Of a stretch of DNA of 31,320 nt, positions 5,882 through 13,390 are shown one piece after another. The notes under the pieces were generated by a model. It had not been told where the DNA came from. It saw nothing but the letters and a program-made list of their open reading frames with translations, and searched no databases. How positions within the stretch are numbered: position 1 is the first letter of the stretch; every line of letters begins with the position of its first letter. This stretch comes from a virus. Made by a program: the position numbers and the translations under genes. The stretch lies in the IMG/VR virus record IMGVR_UViG_3300042691_034420, positions 1 to 31,320 of that record. One strand, written 5' to 3'.

Positions 5882-6805
5882 TACGAAAGCCTTCATCCCC
5901 TCAATGATGGCGGTAGTGTCTTCGAGCCCGCGAACAAGATTGATTTCTTCTGTCATTTCAGCTTTGGTAATGACAATTTCTTCTTGTTTGGCCCATAGAG
6001 TCATCATTGATGCGACGACATTTCCAAAGGCTTGCCAGCTCTTCACTTCCGTGGCACGTGCTAGGCCAATGCTTTCAAGAGCAGCTTTGCCTGCCGCCAT
6101 GGAAGCCTTCTCGTCTAGATAGCCGAGGGGATTGGCTTTGCACACTGCTGTAAGAGCTGCCTTTGGATCGAAGGGCTCAGCGGCCCCTGTATCAGCGGCG
6201 GGAGCAGTCCCTTCGCTTCCAGCAGCAGCAGCGCTTGCCTTAGGGGCAGCCTTAGTGCGTGCAGGCGCCTTGGGCGTGTCCTGCTGCAGCTTTGGCGCTT
6301 CTTCCTTAGGGATGTCCTCTCCGGCATAGAGCCGAAGACCAAGGCCCGTGAACGTAGCGATGGCCTTGACGCTCGCACGTTGGATGTTGTCAGAAATGGC
6401 ACGACCATCAAGCTGTTGAATGGAATTGTGCTTACGGTCCATCACGGGGAATACCAGCGCAGGCGTGCGCTTGATTCCATCAGTGAGGTAGGGGCGAAGG
6501 ATGAAGGCACCGGGCTCGCCAAATACGGGCCAGCCAATAGTTTTCTCTTCAAAGGCCACAAACAGCGTCGGGAAATGCTCCTTCAAATAGCGAAAGGCAA
6601 ACGGCCACGACAGATAGGACAAGCCTTTGTAGTCCTTTTCAATATGGGGGCCAATGTCAGGCGTGTCGTAAGCAGCTTTGAAAGCTTCAGCGCTAATCTC
6701 CAGCGGCGTGAAGACGCCGTTATAACGGTCCATCATTGCTTGTTTTGCGGAGTCTTCCATGCTGGAAAAGTCGGAGGGGGAATAGGTGAGGATAGTGTGG
6801 TTCAT
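5867..6805 (-). CDS. Single-strand DNA annealing protein (DUF1071/Sak3-like)
   Basis: A 312-aa protein. The core matches DUF1071: GLSYLSWPFAFRYLKEHFP (about residues 61-79), ALVFPVMDRKHNSI, and IQRASVKAIATFTGLGLRLY followed by AGEDIP (about residues 142-167). This family contains phage single-strand annealing recombinases. A low-complexity Pro/Ala/Lys linker (about 170-215) leads to a helical C-terminal domain. The gene heads the recombination module, with the PD-(D/E)XK exonuclease three genes downstream. Its 3' end carries an A AAA AAG slippery heptamer that may allow an alternative, longer C-terminus. Annealing activity is inferred from the family. Confidence 0.88.
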   Translation of the reverse strand: MNHTILTYSPSDFSSMEDSAKQAMMDRYNGVFTPLEISAEAFKAAYDTPDIGPHIEKDYKGLSYLSWPFAFRYLKEHFPTLFVAFEEKTIGWPVFGEPGAFILRPYLTDGIKRTPALVFPVMDRKHNSIQQLDGRAISDNIQRASVKAIATFTGLGLRLYAGEDIPKEEAPKLQQDTPKAPARTKAAPKASAAAAGSEGTAPAADTGAAEPFDPKAALTAVCKANPLGYLDEKASMAAGKAALESIGLARATEVKSWQAFGNVVASMMTLWAKQEEIVITKAEMTEEINLVRGLEDTTAIIEGMKAFVAKKK

Positions 6806-7074
6806 GCAAGGGTGGCCGCTGCTTTATACCCAAAGGCGGGCTGATATTCGCCATACATAATGACGAACATTTTGGAAGGCACCTCGCTCTTAACGATCAA
6901 GCTGTCGCCAGGAAGTGGCCAGTCATTAATCGCCCTCACATCAGTGGGCTCTTCTAAGTATTCGGGATCGTAGTTCTCAGTGAGAACGCCTTCTTCCCAG
7001 AGAAGCTTTACTTCCGTATCGGGATGCTCAAGAAGAAACTCTTCACAAGCAAGCTTAAGCTGTGAAACCTTCAT
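6802..7074 (-). CDS. Hypothetical acidic protein, 90 aa
   Basis: From ATG 7074 the protein reads MKVSQLKLACEEFLLEHPDT, then EVKLLWEEGVLTENYDPEYL. Many phage proteins begin with MKVSxL...LxxxPxDxEV, a short helix followed by a beta strand, but they have no assigned function. A TTG at 7095 would add seven residues; the ATG was preferred. The gene overlaps its neighbours at both ends (4 nt with the annealing protein, 20 nt with the RHH gene), so it is firmly within the operon. Confidence 0.7.
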   Translation of the reverse strand: MKVSQLKLACEEFLLEHPDTEVKLLWEEGVLTENYDPEYLEEPTDVRAINDWPLPGDSLIVKSEVPSKMFVIMYGEYQPAFGYKAAATLA

Positions 7075-7297
7075 AATCCTCAATTTCGGAAACAATGGAA
7101 TGGTCTTCTACCAGGGAGAACGCGCCGTCAGAAAGTACTGCATTTCCTTCCCATGGAGAAGTGGTGCGGATGAGACGTTCGATAGTCTCGCTGAGGCTCA
7201 GCCGTGCTTCATGGGCAATGTCCTTGAGATGGGAGTAGGCAGTGTCAGTGAGGGTGAAGTGGCGACTCTTCTTCGGTTCGCCGTGATCAATGGTCAT
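7055..7297 (-). CDS. Ribbon-helix-helix (Arc/MetJ-type) protein, 80 aa
   Basis: From ATG 7297 the N-terminal half reads RHFTLTDTAYSHLKDIAHEA then RLSLSETIERLIR. This is the ribbon-helix-helix pattern: a short strand (HFTLTD), helix 1, a turn with SLSET, and helix 2 ending RLI. Such proteins bind DNA as dimers through the strand pair. The C-terminal half (AFSLVEDHSIVSEIEDYEGF) is acidic. It is near the promoter end of the operon and is a reasonable candidate autoregulator of the promoter at 7388-7415. That role is inference. Confidence 0.72.
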   Translation of the reverse strand: MTIDHGEPKKSRHFTLTDTAYSHLKDIAHEARLSLSETIERLIRTTSPWEGNAVLSDGAFSLVEDHSIVSEIEDYEGFTA

Positions 7298-7361
7298 AAA
7301 ACAAAGGGCCGAGAAGGTAGCCAATGCTGAAGCCGATGATGGCGGCCAGCCAAAGCTCCAT
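7287..7361 (-). CDS. Tiny membrane peptide, 24 aa
   Basis: ATG 7361 opens MELWLAAIIGFSIGYLLGPL followed by FYDH and a stop overlapping the RHH start. It is almost entirely one hydrophobic helix. An AAGG lies 9 nt upstream of the ATG, and the frame directly follows the predicted promoter, so it would be the first gene of the operon. The short length makes chance possible, but the overlap geometry (stop inside the next gene's first codons) matches the rest of the operon. Confidence 0.4.
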   Translation of the reverse strand: MELWLAAIIGFSIGYLLGPLFYDH

Positions 7362-7387
7362 GGTTTTGCCTTGCGAGGGACATGGCC

Positions 7388-7415
7388 AATATAGCCGTTA
7401 TGGCCAGCAGGTCAA
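7388..7415 (-). promoter_or_regulatory. Sigma70-like promoter of the leftward operon
   Basis: On the minus strand TTGACC (7415-7410), a 16-nt spacer and TATATT (7393-7388) form a near-consensus promoter. Transcription would start near 7381, about 20 nt before the first small ORF. It is the only good promoter seen for the 1.0-7.4 kb operon. Confidence 0.65.
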
Positions 7416-7504
7416 GGCTTGGGGCTGAAGAGCGCGTTAAGAATTGTGAAAGCCTTGCAGCAGCAGGATTCTGGTGCTAGAACACCCTCATCTCACATTC
7501 CCCC

Positions 7505-9559
7505 ATGACCTTCTCCATCCTCGATCACCTCGAACAACTGGAGCCAAGCAACGAGCCAGGCAAGTATCAATGCCCTGCATGCGGCGGGAATGATTTCACT
7601 GTCAACAAGAACAATGGGGGATACAACTGCTGGCATGACACCAGCCCTGCTCACCGCGCTGAAATCCGCGACGCTTTAGCCCCTCTCACCAGATGGGAGA
7701 AGCCTCCTCGTGATGCTGGTAACTATTCGTTTGTCTACAAAAATAACAATGGAAAGGAAGTAGTAATAGTTCATCGTGACGACACTTCAGGCAGCAAAAA
7801 GATTTGGCAAGATTTTCCCACTATTGACAAGAATGAGAAAGGCCACAAAACACAACTAAAGGAAATCAAGGCGAATGTTCTTCCTTATCGTTACGACGAT
7901 GCAATAGCAAAAAGCGAAGAAACTGGCCTTCCCATCTTTATTGTTGAAGGTGAATTGACGTGCGAAGCAGTGTGGATGCTCGACATTCCCTGCATTACCT
8001 TCCTTGGCGGCAGTAAGCAATATCGCACCAATGGCGACTATTCAAGCCTCTTCCGCAACAAAAAGCTTGTTCTGTGTCCTGATCGCGACGAGCAGGGCGT
8101 TGCCTTTATGGCAGAAATTGCCAGTGATAATCCTGGGGCAAGTTGGCTTTATGCAGATCCTCGCTCGTGGGAATGGGACAATCTCCCTTCTGGAAATGGC
8201 TACGACTTAGGCGATTACATTGAAGAGGGCGCTTCTAAAGACGACCTTCTTTCCTCCATTGTTTCTAAAAGCCGCCATCAGGGGCAAGACGGCAAGCCTG
8301 CCTACGAAGAAATTATTTCCACCATTGAAAACTTCGTTGGCCTCTATGCCAATGATTCACGCATTGCTTACGAAACTGGCAATTGGCTAGAGCAACGTGG
8401 CGTGAAGATGAGCCAGCCAAATGTTGAGAAAATCATTGCGGAAGCAAAAGAACGCATCTATGGAAGGGAAGAGCTTGAAAGTATTGATGCACTTTCTATT
8501 GCCAATGCTGACAAAGCTCGCGAATGGCTCATTGCTGGCATCATCCCCTTGGGAAGCGTTACGTTGCTTGCTGCTGGAGGCGGCACTGGCAAATCAACAG
8601 TGGCATATAACTGGGCGCTTCACATTGGTCTTGGTACTAAATGGAGCGGGCGCCGTTGCATGAAAGGCCGCACTCTCATTTGTCAAAGTGATGAGCCTCT
8701 CATTGATACCAGCGAAAAGCTTTCAGTGATTGGCTACCAAGACACTGCCCTTGCTCCTCGCACCATTGAATTTTGGGAAACTTGGCGCTTTGCCCACATG
8801 AGGCAGCTTGAAGAATATGTGAGGAAAGAGCGCCCGCTGTTCGTGGTGATTGACAGCTTGACGGCTTGCCTTGCTGGTATGGACGTGGATATGGTAAAGA
8901 GCAATGCTGGTGACGTTATTTACGGCCTGCGTGATCTTGCCAACACCTATCGCTGCTCCATTCTTATCCTCCACCACCTCAACAAAAGCGGCGGCCTTCG
9001 CGACTCAACAAGCTTTGTAGACAACGTTAGTGAAGTGGTGAAGCTCACACGTTCTGAAAGCTTTGACCCGAATGAATTTACGCTGGAGTGGATGAAGAGC
9101 AGGAGCGGCCTGACAGGCAAGCACGTGCTCAAACGCGACAATCTCACGTATGGATGGCATTATGCAGGGCCAGTTGGTGGCTCTCTTGAAGAGCTTAATC
9201 AAGTGGTGAACGTCGTGGAGATGCGCAAGACTGAACGCTTCACTAAGCAGCAAGTGGCAATGCTTTCTGGCAGTTTTGACACTGGCTCCACGGGCAAGAT
9301 GTTGGAAGTGGCCAGGCGGCAAGGCTTGATTAGCAGCAGCTTTATTGTTGGTCCCAATGGAGAGCGGGATCGTCTCTACCATTCGTGGGATTATGTGGAG
9401 CCTGACTTGGATTTTCAGGAAGAACCAGTTTTCACGGAAGTTGAAAAAGAAAAAGACGATGAAATTTTCGCTCCCATTCCCGTAGCGGCTGAGGACTTTG
9501 TGCCGTGTCAAGCCAATGAAAGTCTTCCCGCAAGGGAAGACGAGGACGATTGGTTCTAA
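7505..9559 (+). CDS. Primase-helicase (zinc finger + TOPRIM + RecA-like ATPase)
   Basis: A 684-aa protein. Residues 23-44 form a zinc-binding site (C23, C26, C42, H44 in QCPACGG...YNCWH). A TOPRIM domain follows, with IFIVEGE near residue 144 and LCPDRDEQG near 191. A RecA-type ATPase has Walker A AAGGGTGKST near 355-365 and Walker B FVVIDSLTAC near 445, with LILHHLNKSG as the sensor/H motif. This is the architecture of fused phage primase-helicases such as T7 gp4, although the ATPase is closer to the RepA/KaiC-like type. It should act at the replication fork. It lies divergent from the recombination operon and has no clear Shine-Dalgarno. Confidence 0.88.
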   Translation: MTFSILDHLEQLEPSNEPGKYQCPACGGNDFTVNKNNGGYNCWHDTSPAHRAEIRDALAPLTRWEKPPRDAGNYSFVYKNNNGKEVVIVHRDDTSGSKKIWQDFPTIDKNEKGHKTQLKEIKANVLPYRYDDAIAKSEETGLPIFIVEGELTCEAVWMLDIPCITFLGGSKQYRTNGDYSSLFRNKKLVLCPDRDEQGVAFMAEIASDNPGASWLYADPRSWEWDNLPSGNGYDLGDYIEEGASKDDLLSSIVSKSRHQGQDGKPAYEEIISTIENFVGLYANDSRIAYETGNWLEQRGVKMSQPNVEKIIAEAKERIYGREELESIDALSIANADKAREWLIAGIIPLGSVTLLAAGGGTGKSTVAYNWALHIGLGTKWSGRRCMKGRTLICQSDEPLIDTSEKLSVIGYQDTALAPRTIEFWETWRFAHMRQLEEYVRKERPLFVVIDSLTACLAGMDVDMVKSNAGDVIYGLRDLANTYRCSILILHHLNKSGGLRDSTSFVDNVSEVVKLTRSESFDPNEFTLEWMKSRSGLTGKHVLKRDNLTYGWHYAGPVGGSLEELNQVVNVVEMRKTERFTKQQVAMLSGSFDTGSTGKMLEVARRQGLISSSFIVGPNGERDRLYHSWDYVEPDLDFQEEPVFTEVEKEKDDEIFAPIPVAAEDFVPCQANESLPAREDEDDWF

Positions 9560-9575
9560 CTGTCTCGCAATAGGA

Positions 9576-9599
9576 GGGAGGCTCTATTGCTAGCCTCCC
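9576..9599 (+). terminator. Hairpin after primase-helicase gene
   Basis: GGGAGGCT and AGCCTCCC form an 8-bp stem with an 8-nt loop, 17 nt after the stop codon. No T-run follows, so it may protect the message or be a weak terminator. Confidence 0.4.
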
Positions 9600-9657
9600 C
9601 GCTGCCTACCGTAGCGAGCAGCTTTTTCTAGTATAAACAGAAAGCGCTCATGAAATT

Positions 9658-9771
9658 ATGAAGCTAATTTTTGATAACAGCGAAAGTGCTGCTCCTCTTC
9701 CCATCGTTGAAGAAGCTCCTGAAATCTTTGAAGATGATCTGGAAGAAGACTACGAAGACGAAGAGGAATGA
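9658..9771 (+). CDS. Very acidic small protein, 37 aa
   Basis: ATG 9658 opens MKLIFDNSESAAPLPIVEEA, then PEIFEDDLEEDYEDEEE. More than a third of residues are Asp or Glu, concentrated in the C-terminal half, with only one basic residue. A strong terminator follows 4 nt after the stop. Proteins like this can mimic DNA or bind basic partners, but no family is recognised. Coding evidence is the uninterrupted acidic bias and the tight link with the terminator. Confidence 0.55.
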   Translation: MKLIFDNSESAAPLPIVEEAPEIFEDDLEEDYEDEEE

Positions 9772-9775
9772 GAAA

Positions 9776-9800
9776 GGGGCCTGATGGCCCCCCTTTTTTT
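9776..9800 (+). terminator. Strong rho-independent terminator
   Basis: GGGGCC-TGAT-GGCCCC followed by CC and TTTTTTT. It closes the primase-helicase/acidic-peptide unit. Confidence 0.88.
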
Positions 9801-10144
9801 GCGCGTGCCACTTTTCCCATTGGTCCTCTTGTGGAAATTTGGCGGGGGTGCGTATACTGGTTCCGGAATGTCCCGCGAGTATCCAGACATGCTCAGCAGG
9901 GCATGAGGGGGCTACCAAGCCTAAGCTGCCTGGCCAACGAGGGCAAGCGTAACCCCCCAGGGCGGAGCGCTCAATCATCAGGCCAAGATTCCCTAAAAAG
10001 AACATGCCCGACGAAGCCTCAAACCTCCGCAATGCCGCTCAAGACATAGTGGAGCCCCCAAGGCGGAACGTTCTAGACAAAAGGCATAAACAACCTTCAA
10101 TCGTCTAAAACGCTCTTAACATTGCAAAGGAATCTACCAGCGCA
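9801..10144 (+). ncRNA. Gene-free region with promoter and candidate structured RNA
   Basis: No convincing ORF is seen here. A promoter-like pair TTGTGG (9829-9834), 18 nt, TATACT (9853-9858) lies at the left. Downstream are a CATGC/GCATG hairpin (9888-9905), a GGGGG/CCCCC pairing (9907-9911 with 9952-9957), and an alternative longer-range pairing of GGGGGCT (9907-9913) with AGCCCCC (10053-10059) that would close about 140 nt. An untranslated regulatory RNA of about 200 nt is plausible, but no known family is recognised and the 3' end is unclear. Confidence 0.35.
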
Positions 10145-10381
10145 ATGCTTCTTTCGCCTCAACCAGTAGACAAGCTTCCCCTCCTAGAGCACAATGGGGC
10201 AGAAATTTTGCCTATTGTCCATCATGGTTTTTCAAAGCCAAGCAAAGGGCCGCAACCAGCGGCCCGAACAATTTATGGAGCAAGGGATGAAAATGGCGAG
10301 CGCCATTGGCGCTCTAGCTTGCATGAAATCAAGCAATTGATTGATAATGGCTTCGCCACTCAGGAGCAGGCTAATGCGTGA
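10145..10381 (+). CDS. Hypothetical protein, 78 aa
   Basis: Begins MLLSPQPVDKLPLLEHNGAE and has a C-terminal half (TIYGARDENGERHWRSSLHE) ending in a short helix IKQLIDNGFATQEQANA. It follows the structured noncoding stretch and its stop overlaps the next gene by 8 nt. I do not recognise a family. The composition is consistent over its length and no competing frame is better. Confidence 0.6.
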   Translation: MLLSPQPVDKLPLLEHNGAEILPIVHHGFSKPSKGPQPAARTIYGARDENGERHWRSSLHEIKQLIDNGFATQEQANA

Positions 10382-10589
10382 ATTTTGCACCAATCCAAAA
10401 GATTGTATGGCTCTCGCTTATGAGCGCGAAGCTGAGCATGAAATGGACGCTCGCGGACTAGATGCTGCCTATGCAGAAATCGTCGATAGCTTCCATAAAG
10501 AAATGGAAGAATTTGTCCGAAAGTATTGCCCTAAAAGGCTTAACGATTTTGATGATTTGCTAGAAAAAGCCTTCTGGCAGTATCATTGA
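10374..10589 (+). CDS. Hypothetical helical protein, 71 aa
   Basis: ATG 10374 lies inside the last codons of the preceding gene. The protein (MREFCTNPKDCMALAYEREA, then HEMDARGLDAAYAEIVDSFH and a C-terminal KRLNDFDDLLEKAFWQYH) is mostly helical and acidic. The frame continues upstream to 10341, but those codons belong to the previous gene. A terminator follows 12 nt after the stop. Function unknown. Confidence 0.6.
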   Translation: MREFCTNPKDCMALAYEREAEHEMDARGLDAAYAEIVDSFHKEMEEFVRKYCPKRLNDFDDLLEKAFWQYH

Positions 10590-10601
10590 TTGTGGAGAAA
10601 C

Positions 10602-10623
10602 GGGGCGCTTTGTGCGCCCCTTT
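10602..10623 (+). terminator. Rho-independent terminator
   Basis: GGGGCGC-TTTGT-GCGCCCC then TTT. It separates the 71-aa gene from the next small gene. Confidence 0.75.
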
Positions 10624-10631
10624 GCTTAACT

Positions 10632-10802
10632 ATGGAAATCATCGTGCCATTGTCTGACTCTGAGTGGGAAGAGCTTTGCATGCTCAAGAAAGCAATTGAT
10701 GATGGTCCAGCCACTGTCGTGGCTTCTCGGATGGAACGCTTCACTGAATTGTTTGTTCGTACTCTCCATGGAAAAGGGGATACAATGCGAGGAGCAAAAT
10801 AA
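10632..10802 (+). CDS. Hypothetical protein, 56 aa
   Basis: ATG 10632 (MEIIVPLSDSEWEELCMLKK, then AIDDGPATVVASRMERFTEL) starts 8 nt after the terminator T-run. An upstream in-frame ATG at 10590 would translate through the terminator and is rejected. The protein looks like a beta strand followed by two helices and ends with a short basic tail. It ends 6 nt before the small-terminase-like gene, so the two are likely co-transcribed. Family unknown. Confidence 0.6.
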   Translation: MEIIVPLSDSEWEELCMLKKAIDDGPATVVASRMERFTELFVRTLHGKGDTMRGAK

Positions 10803-10808
10803 TAAACA

Positions 10809-11558
10809 ATGCCTCGTCCAGAAATTGAATTTGTCACGCCTGAGGAAGAAGAAGCTTATGCACGAAAAGCTTTAACTAAAGCTGGGATTAGCGAAGCGCA
10901 ATACGATGCCATTCGTGAATTCAGGGTGGATCAAAAAGCTGGCCAAGTTTATACCAAAGAGATGCTTGGCATGAGGCGATGGATGGTGCAAGAATTGTTG
11001 GCGGCAAAGATGAGCAATCGTCAGATTGCGAATGTACTAAAACTAAGCAAAGAAACAGTCAATGGAGACAGGCATTTCAACAGAGACCTATACACGCAAG
11101 AAATTCTCAAGAATCAAGACACCCATCGTGCGCGTTTGTTGAAAGAGCAAATGGACCTCAAGGAACTTGCATTGGCAAGCTTTGAAACCAGCAAGCGCAA
11201 GAAGACAGTAACCATCATGGATGGTGGAGACGATGGCGGAAAGGAAATGGTAAAGATAGAAGAAAGTGCTGGTGATGCTTCGTTCCTTAACGTGGCCAAA
11301 AACTCCTTGGTCGAGCAAGCAAAGCTCTTGGGCCTGAACGAAATCAAGCCAGTAGAAAACCAAGATACCTCCTACAGAACCTTCCTAAAAGACTTGTCTT
11401 CCACCATTGAAAAAGAAAAGGAAGCCAAGGCCACGGAAGAACGGCGCAACAATTCTCTTCCTGCGTCTGCTGAGACTATTAGCTTTGATGCCGAGCCAGA
11501 AAGTGAGCCCCTTCCTGAAACCATGCCTTTACAAACAATTAACGCGGACGATTATTGA
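10809..11558 (+). CDS. Putative terminase small subunit (HTH protein)
   Basis: A 249-aa protein. Residues about 60-85 form a helix-turn-helix (LLAAKMSNRQIANVLKLSKE then TVNGD). A long helical section follows (HRARLLKEQMDLKELALASF), then residues about 158-180 (FLNVAKNSLVEQAKLLGLNE). The arrangement of an N-terminal HTH, a helical middle and 'FL......I.EQAKLLGL' recurs in phage small-terminase-type proteins that recognise packaging DNA. The last 70 residues are acidic and probably disordered. A large terminase lies elsewhere in the window on the other strand (30824-31318). A generic HTH regulator is the alternative. Confidence 0.55.
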   Translation: MPRPEIEFVTPEEEEAYARKALTKAGISEAQYDAIREFRVDQKAGQVYTKEMLGMRRWMVQELLAAKMSNRQIANVLKLSKETVNGDRHFNRDLYTQEILKNQDTHRARLLKEQMDLKELALASFETSKRKKTVTIMDGGDDGGKEMVKIEESAGDASFLNVAKNSLVEQAKLLGLNEIKPVENQDTSYRTFLKDLSSTIEKEKEAKATEERRNNSLPASAETISFDAEPESEPLPETMPLQTINADDY

Positions 11559-11560
11559 CA

Positions 11561-11580
11561 ATGGCCCCATGAGGGGCCAT
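11561..11580 (+). terminator. Hairpin terminator
   Basis: ATGGCCCC-ATGA-GGGGCCAT is a perfect 8-bp stem, followed by TATTA. It lies 2 nt after the preceding stop codon. The T-run is poor, so termination may be partial. Confidence 0.6.
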
Positions 11581-11604
11581 TATTAGCAAAATGCTTCCCT
11601 TGCA

Positions 11605-12030
11605 TTGAACCAGTTTGATTCCGTTGACCAGTTCCTGCGCCAGGCCGTAGCCGCCAAGGACGGCAAGCGTCAAGCCATTGCCTCTTCAATTTCCCCTAGC
11701 CTCCAAGACCATGGCACCGTAGGCATTCCTCCCAAGCTGGCCGCCACCATTGAAGCCATGCTCCAGAAGCATGGCGACGAAACCTACAGGCAGATTGCTC
11801 TGTTCTGTCTGGGCAAATGGTTTGAGCTGCACATTGGCATGTTTGAAGAGCTAATTGGCGAAGAGCCCAGCATGGCCTGTAGCTGCCTGATGGACGCCAC
11901 TCGCGTTGCTGATGCCCTCCATCTACTTTCAGAAATTAATAGCATTGGAGGCGACGGCGGATGGAAGCCCATGCTTGAAAAAACGCTTAGTCAACACATC
12001 CTTGAAGAGCTTGAGGAGGAAAGTTGGTAA
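11605..12030 (+). CDS. Hypothetical protein, 141 aa
   Basis: The start is a TTG at 11605 (TTG AAC CAG TTT); no in-frame ATG exists before residue 50. The conserved-looking core is ETYRQIALFCLGKWFELHIG and EEPSMACSCLMDATRVADAL, rich in helices with two close cysteines. It is the first gene of a tight cluster: the next gene starts at the last base of its stop codon. I do not recognise a family. An acidic LEELEEESW tail ends the protein. Confidence 0.65.
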   Translation: MNQFDSVDQFLRQAVAAKDGKRQAIASSISPSLQDHGTVGIPPKLAATIEAMLQKHGDETYRQIALFCLGKWFELHIGMFEELIGEEPSMACSCLMDATRVADALHLLSEINSIGGDGGWKPMLEKTLSQHILEELEEESW

Positions 12031-12200
12031 TGGCTGCTACTTGCCGTACCTTTTGTATAACAATGTCAGACGGGAAGAAAATTGCCCTTGGGGCAATTTC
12101 AGCAAAGCAAGCAGAGCATTTCATTCTTGCAATGCGCCCCGATGTAAAGATTGCTCTCGTCGAAGAAATTCCTCCGCTTCCTGAGGATCCACAATTATGA
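12030..12200 (+). CDS. Hypothetical protein, 56 aa
   Basis: ATG 12030 overlaps the stop of the previous gene (TAATG), and its own stop overlaps the next start (ATGA). The protein reads MAATCRTFCITMSDGKKIAL, then GAISAKQAEHFILAMRPDVK. It appears to be a beta hairpin plus a helix, ending in a proline-rich tail (EEIPPLPEDPQL). The overlaps at both ends are good evidence for coding. Function unknown. Confidence 0.6.
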   Translation: MAATCRTFCITMSDGKKIALGAISAKQAEHFILAMRPDVKIALVEEIPPLPEDPQL

Positions 12201-12367
12201 CATTCTCTTTCCATTGCACTGACGCCACTGGCCATCTCCGCCTAGGGCAATTTTGTTTTCAATGGAGGAATAGCTTTCTTCTTGGCACTATGTACGATGG
12301 TTTTGGCGAATGCCGCCTTGCCATTGGCTCTCGTTCCTTTCGCTTCGGACAATTCCGTTTCGCCTAA
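12197..12367 (+). CDS. Hypothetical beta-rich protein, 56 aa
   Basis: The ATGA overlap at 12197 links this to the previous gene. The sequence (MTFSFHCTDATGHLRLGQFC, then CRLAIGSRSFRFGQFRFA) alternates hydrophobic and polar residues with two similar strands, HLRLGQFCF and RFGQFRF. This suggests a small beta sheet. It ends 2 nt before the next ATG. Function unknown. Confidence 0.55.
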   Translation: MTFSFHCTDATGHLRLGQFCFQWRNSFLLGTMYDGFGECRLAIGSRSFRFGQFRFA

Positions 12368-12369
12368 CC

Positions 12370-12792
12370 ATGGATTATCAGCTCTCCTTGGTTGAAGAGC
12401 ATTCCTTGCCGCGCATGGTTCACATTTGCATTCCTCCTCAACTCCGAGAAGAAGCACAAGCCTTGGCCATGGAAAACCCTCCCATTCATCCAGCATGGCG
12501 AAAGGCTCAACAACGTGGCAGGCATTTTGTTATTGCCACGAACGAACTAGATGACATTACGGAGCTGGCTGATTTCGCTCGCACCAACATTGAAGAGCCC
12601 GAGGGGCCAATGAGTAAGCCAAAGCGCCAGGCCTATCAAATTCTGCTGGACAGGGCTTACAGGCACGCCGAGCTAATGCCAGTGGGCACTTGCCATGCCA
12701 TTGCCATCAAGTGGAGGGACAAGCCCTTGCCTATCACTAAGAATCTGAGCATTGCCACGCAGGCCTTGCGCAAGCCAGCACGAGCTTTGTAA
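12370..12792 (+). CDS. Hypothetical protein, 140 aa
   Basis: The frame is open from 12310, but ATG 12370 (MDYQLSLVEEHSLPRMVHIC) starts 2 nt after the previous stop and is the natural choice. A recognisable stretch is RHFVIATNELDDITELADFA followed by RTNIEEPEGPMSKPKRQAYQ, and then a basic C-terminus. I recall similar small proteins in cyanophages without assigned function. A strong terminator follows at 12805-12828, closing this four-gene unit. Confidence 0.65.
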   Translation: MDYQLSLVEEHSLPRMVHICIPPQLREEAQALAMENPPIHPAWRKAQQRGRHFVIATNELDDITELADFARTNIEEPEGPMSKPKRQAYQILLDRAYRHAELMPVGTCHAIAIKWRDKPLPITKNLSIATQALRKPARAL

Positions 12793-12804
12793 CGATTTAT
12801 GAAC

Positions 12805-12828
12805 GGCCCCCTTGATGGGGGCCTTTTT
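12805..12828 (+). terminator. Strong rho-independent terminator
   Basis: GGCCCCC-TTGAT-GGGGGCC followed by TTTTT. It separates the 11.6-12.8 kb cluster from the next gene. Confidence 0.88.
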
Positions 12829-12839
12829 GATGGCATACT

Positions 12840-13217
12840 ATGGCCATGCGACGGCGAACGTCGCTAGCTCTCCGCTTTTCCATCGTGACTGTCTCGTTCA
12901 ATCACCTGCTGCCTAACCATCCCGTTTCTGCCTTTAAGAATGGTGATCTGGCCATGAGCTTCGGCCAGCCAATGGTGACACGCAGTTTCTCCATGGAAGA
13001 TCTGCAGGAATATATTTGCACCATTGAAAAGGCTATTGATGAAGAACCGAATGTGGTGCAGCAACTTGCCCTAAATCGCATTCGTTGTGCTTTTGTAGTG
13101 AGCCTTGACATGCTCAAGGAGAATCATGAAGAACTTTGTAAAGAAGCTCCCACTGGCTCTGATTTTGAAGAATATCTGATGAACTACAACAATGCCGTCA
13201 AGGGAGGCAAACTGTGA
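12840..13217 (+). CDS. Hypothetical protein, up to 125 aa
   Basis: The first ATG (12840) follows the terminator closely, giving an N-terminus MAMRRRTSLALRFSIVTVSF that could be basic and hydrophobic. An internal ATG at 12954 (MSFGQPMVTRSFSMEDLQEY) gives an 87-aa soluble protein and may be the true start. The helical part (EYICTIEKAIDEEPNVVQQL) is shared by both versions. Its stop overlaps the GTG of the next gene. Function unknown; the start is uncertain. Confidence 0.55.
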   Translation: MAMRRRTSLALRFSIVTVSFNHLLPNHPVSAFKNGDLAMSFGQPMVTRSFSMEDLQEYICTIEKAIDEEPNVVQQLALNRIRCAFVVSLDMLKENHEELCKEAPTGSDFEEYLMNYNNAVKGGKL

Positions 13218-13390
13218 GCACGCCCAAAGATAGGCTTACAGACGCTATTTTTGAATACTTTGATGATGACAATGGCGACCAGCTCATTAAAGATCTCGCG
13301 GAATTGTTGGCGCAAGATCGGGATCATCATCTTAGGAAATTTCGCGCTGTCTCTCATGCCTACGAACAGCTCTTTGGCCAAAGCTTCTGA
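13214..13390 (+). CDS. Hypothetical acidic protein, 58 aa
   Basis: GTG 13214 overlaps the previous stop (GTGA). The product (VSTPKDRLTDAIFEYFDDDN, then GDQLIKDLAELLAQDRDHHL) is a compact helical acidic protein ending AYEQLFGQSF. The next gene starts within its last 35 nt. Coding evidence is the overlap on both sides and the typical composition. Function unknown. Confidence 0.6.
   Translation: MSTPKDRLTDAIFEYFDDDNGDQLIKDLAELLAQDRDHHLRKFRAVSHAYEQLFGQSF

Noticed and set aside
9801-10080. Group I intron or glutamine riboswitch in the gene-free region
   Set aside because: A GCTCAAGACATAGT string recalls the group I S element, but P, Q and R partners are not present; no glnA-type consensus was found either.
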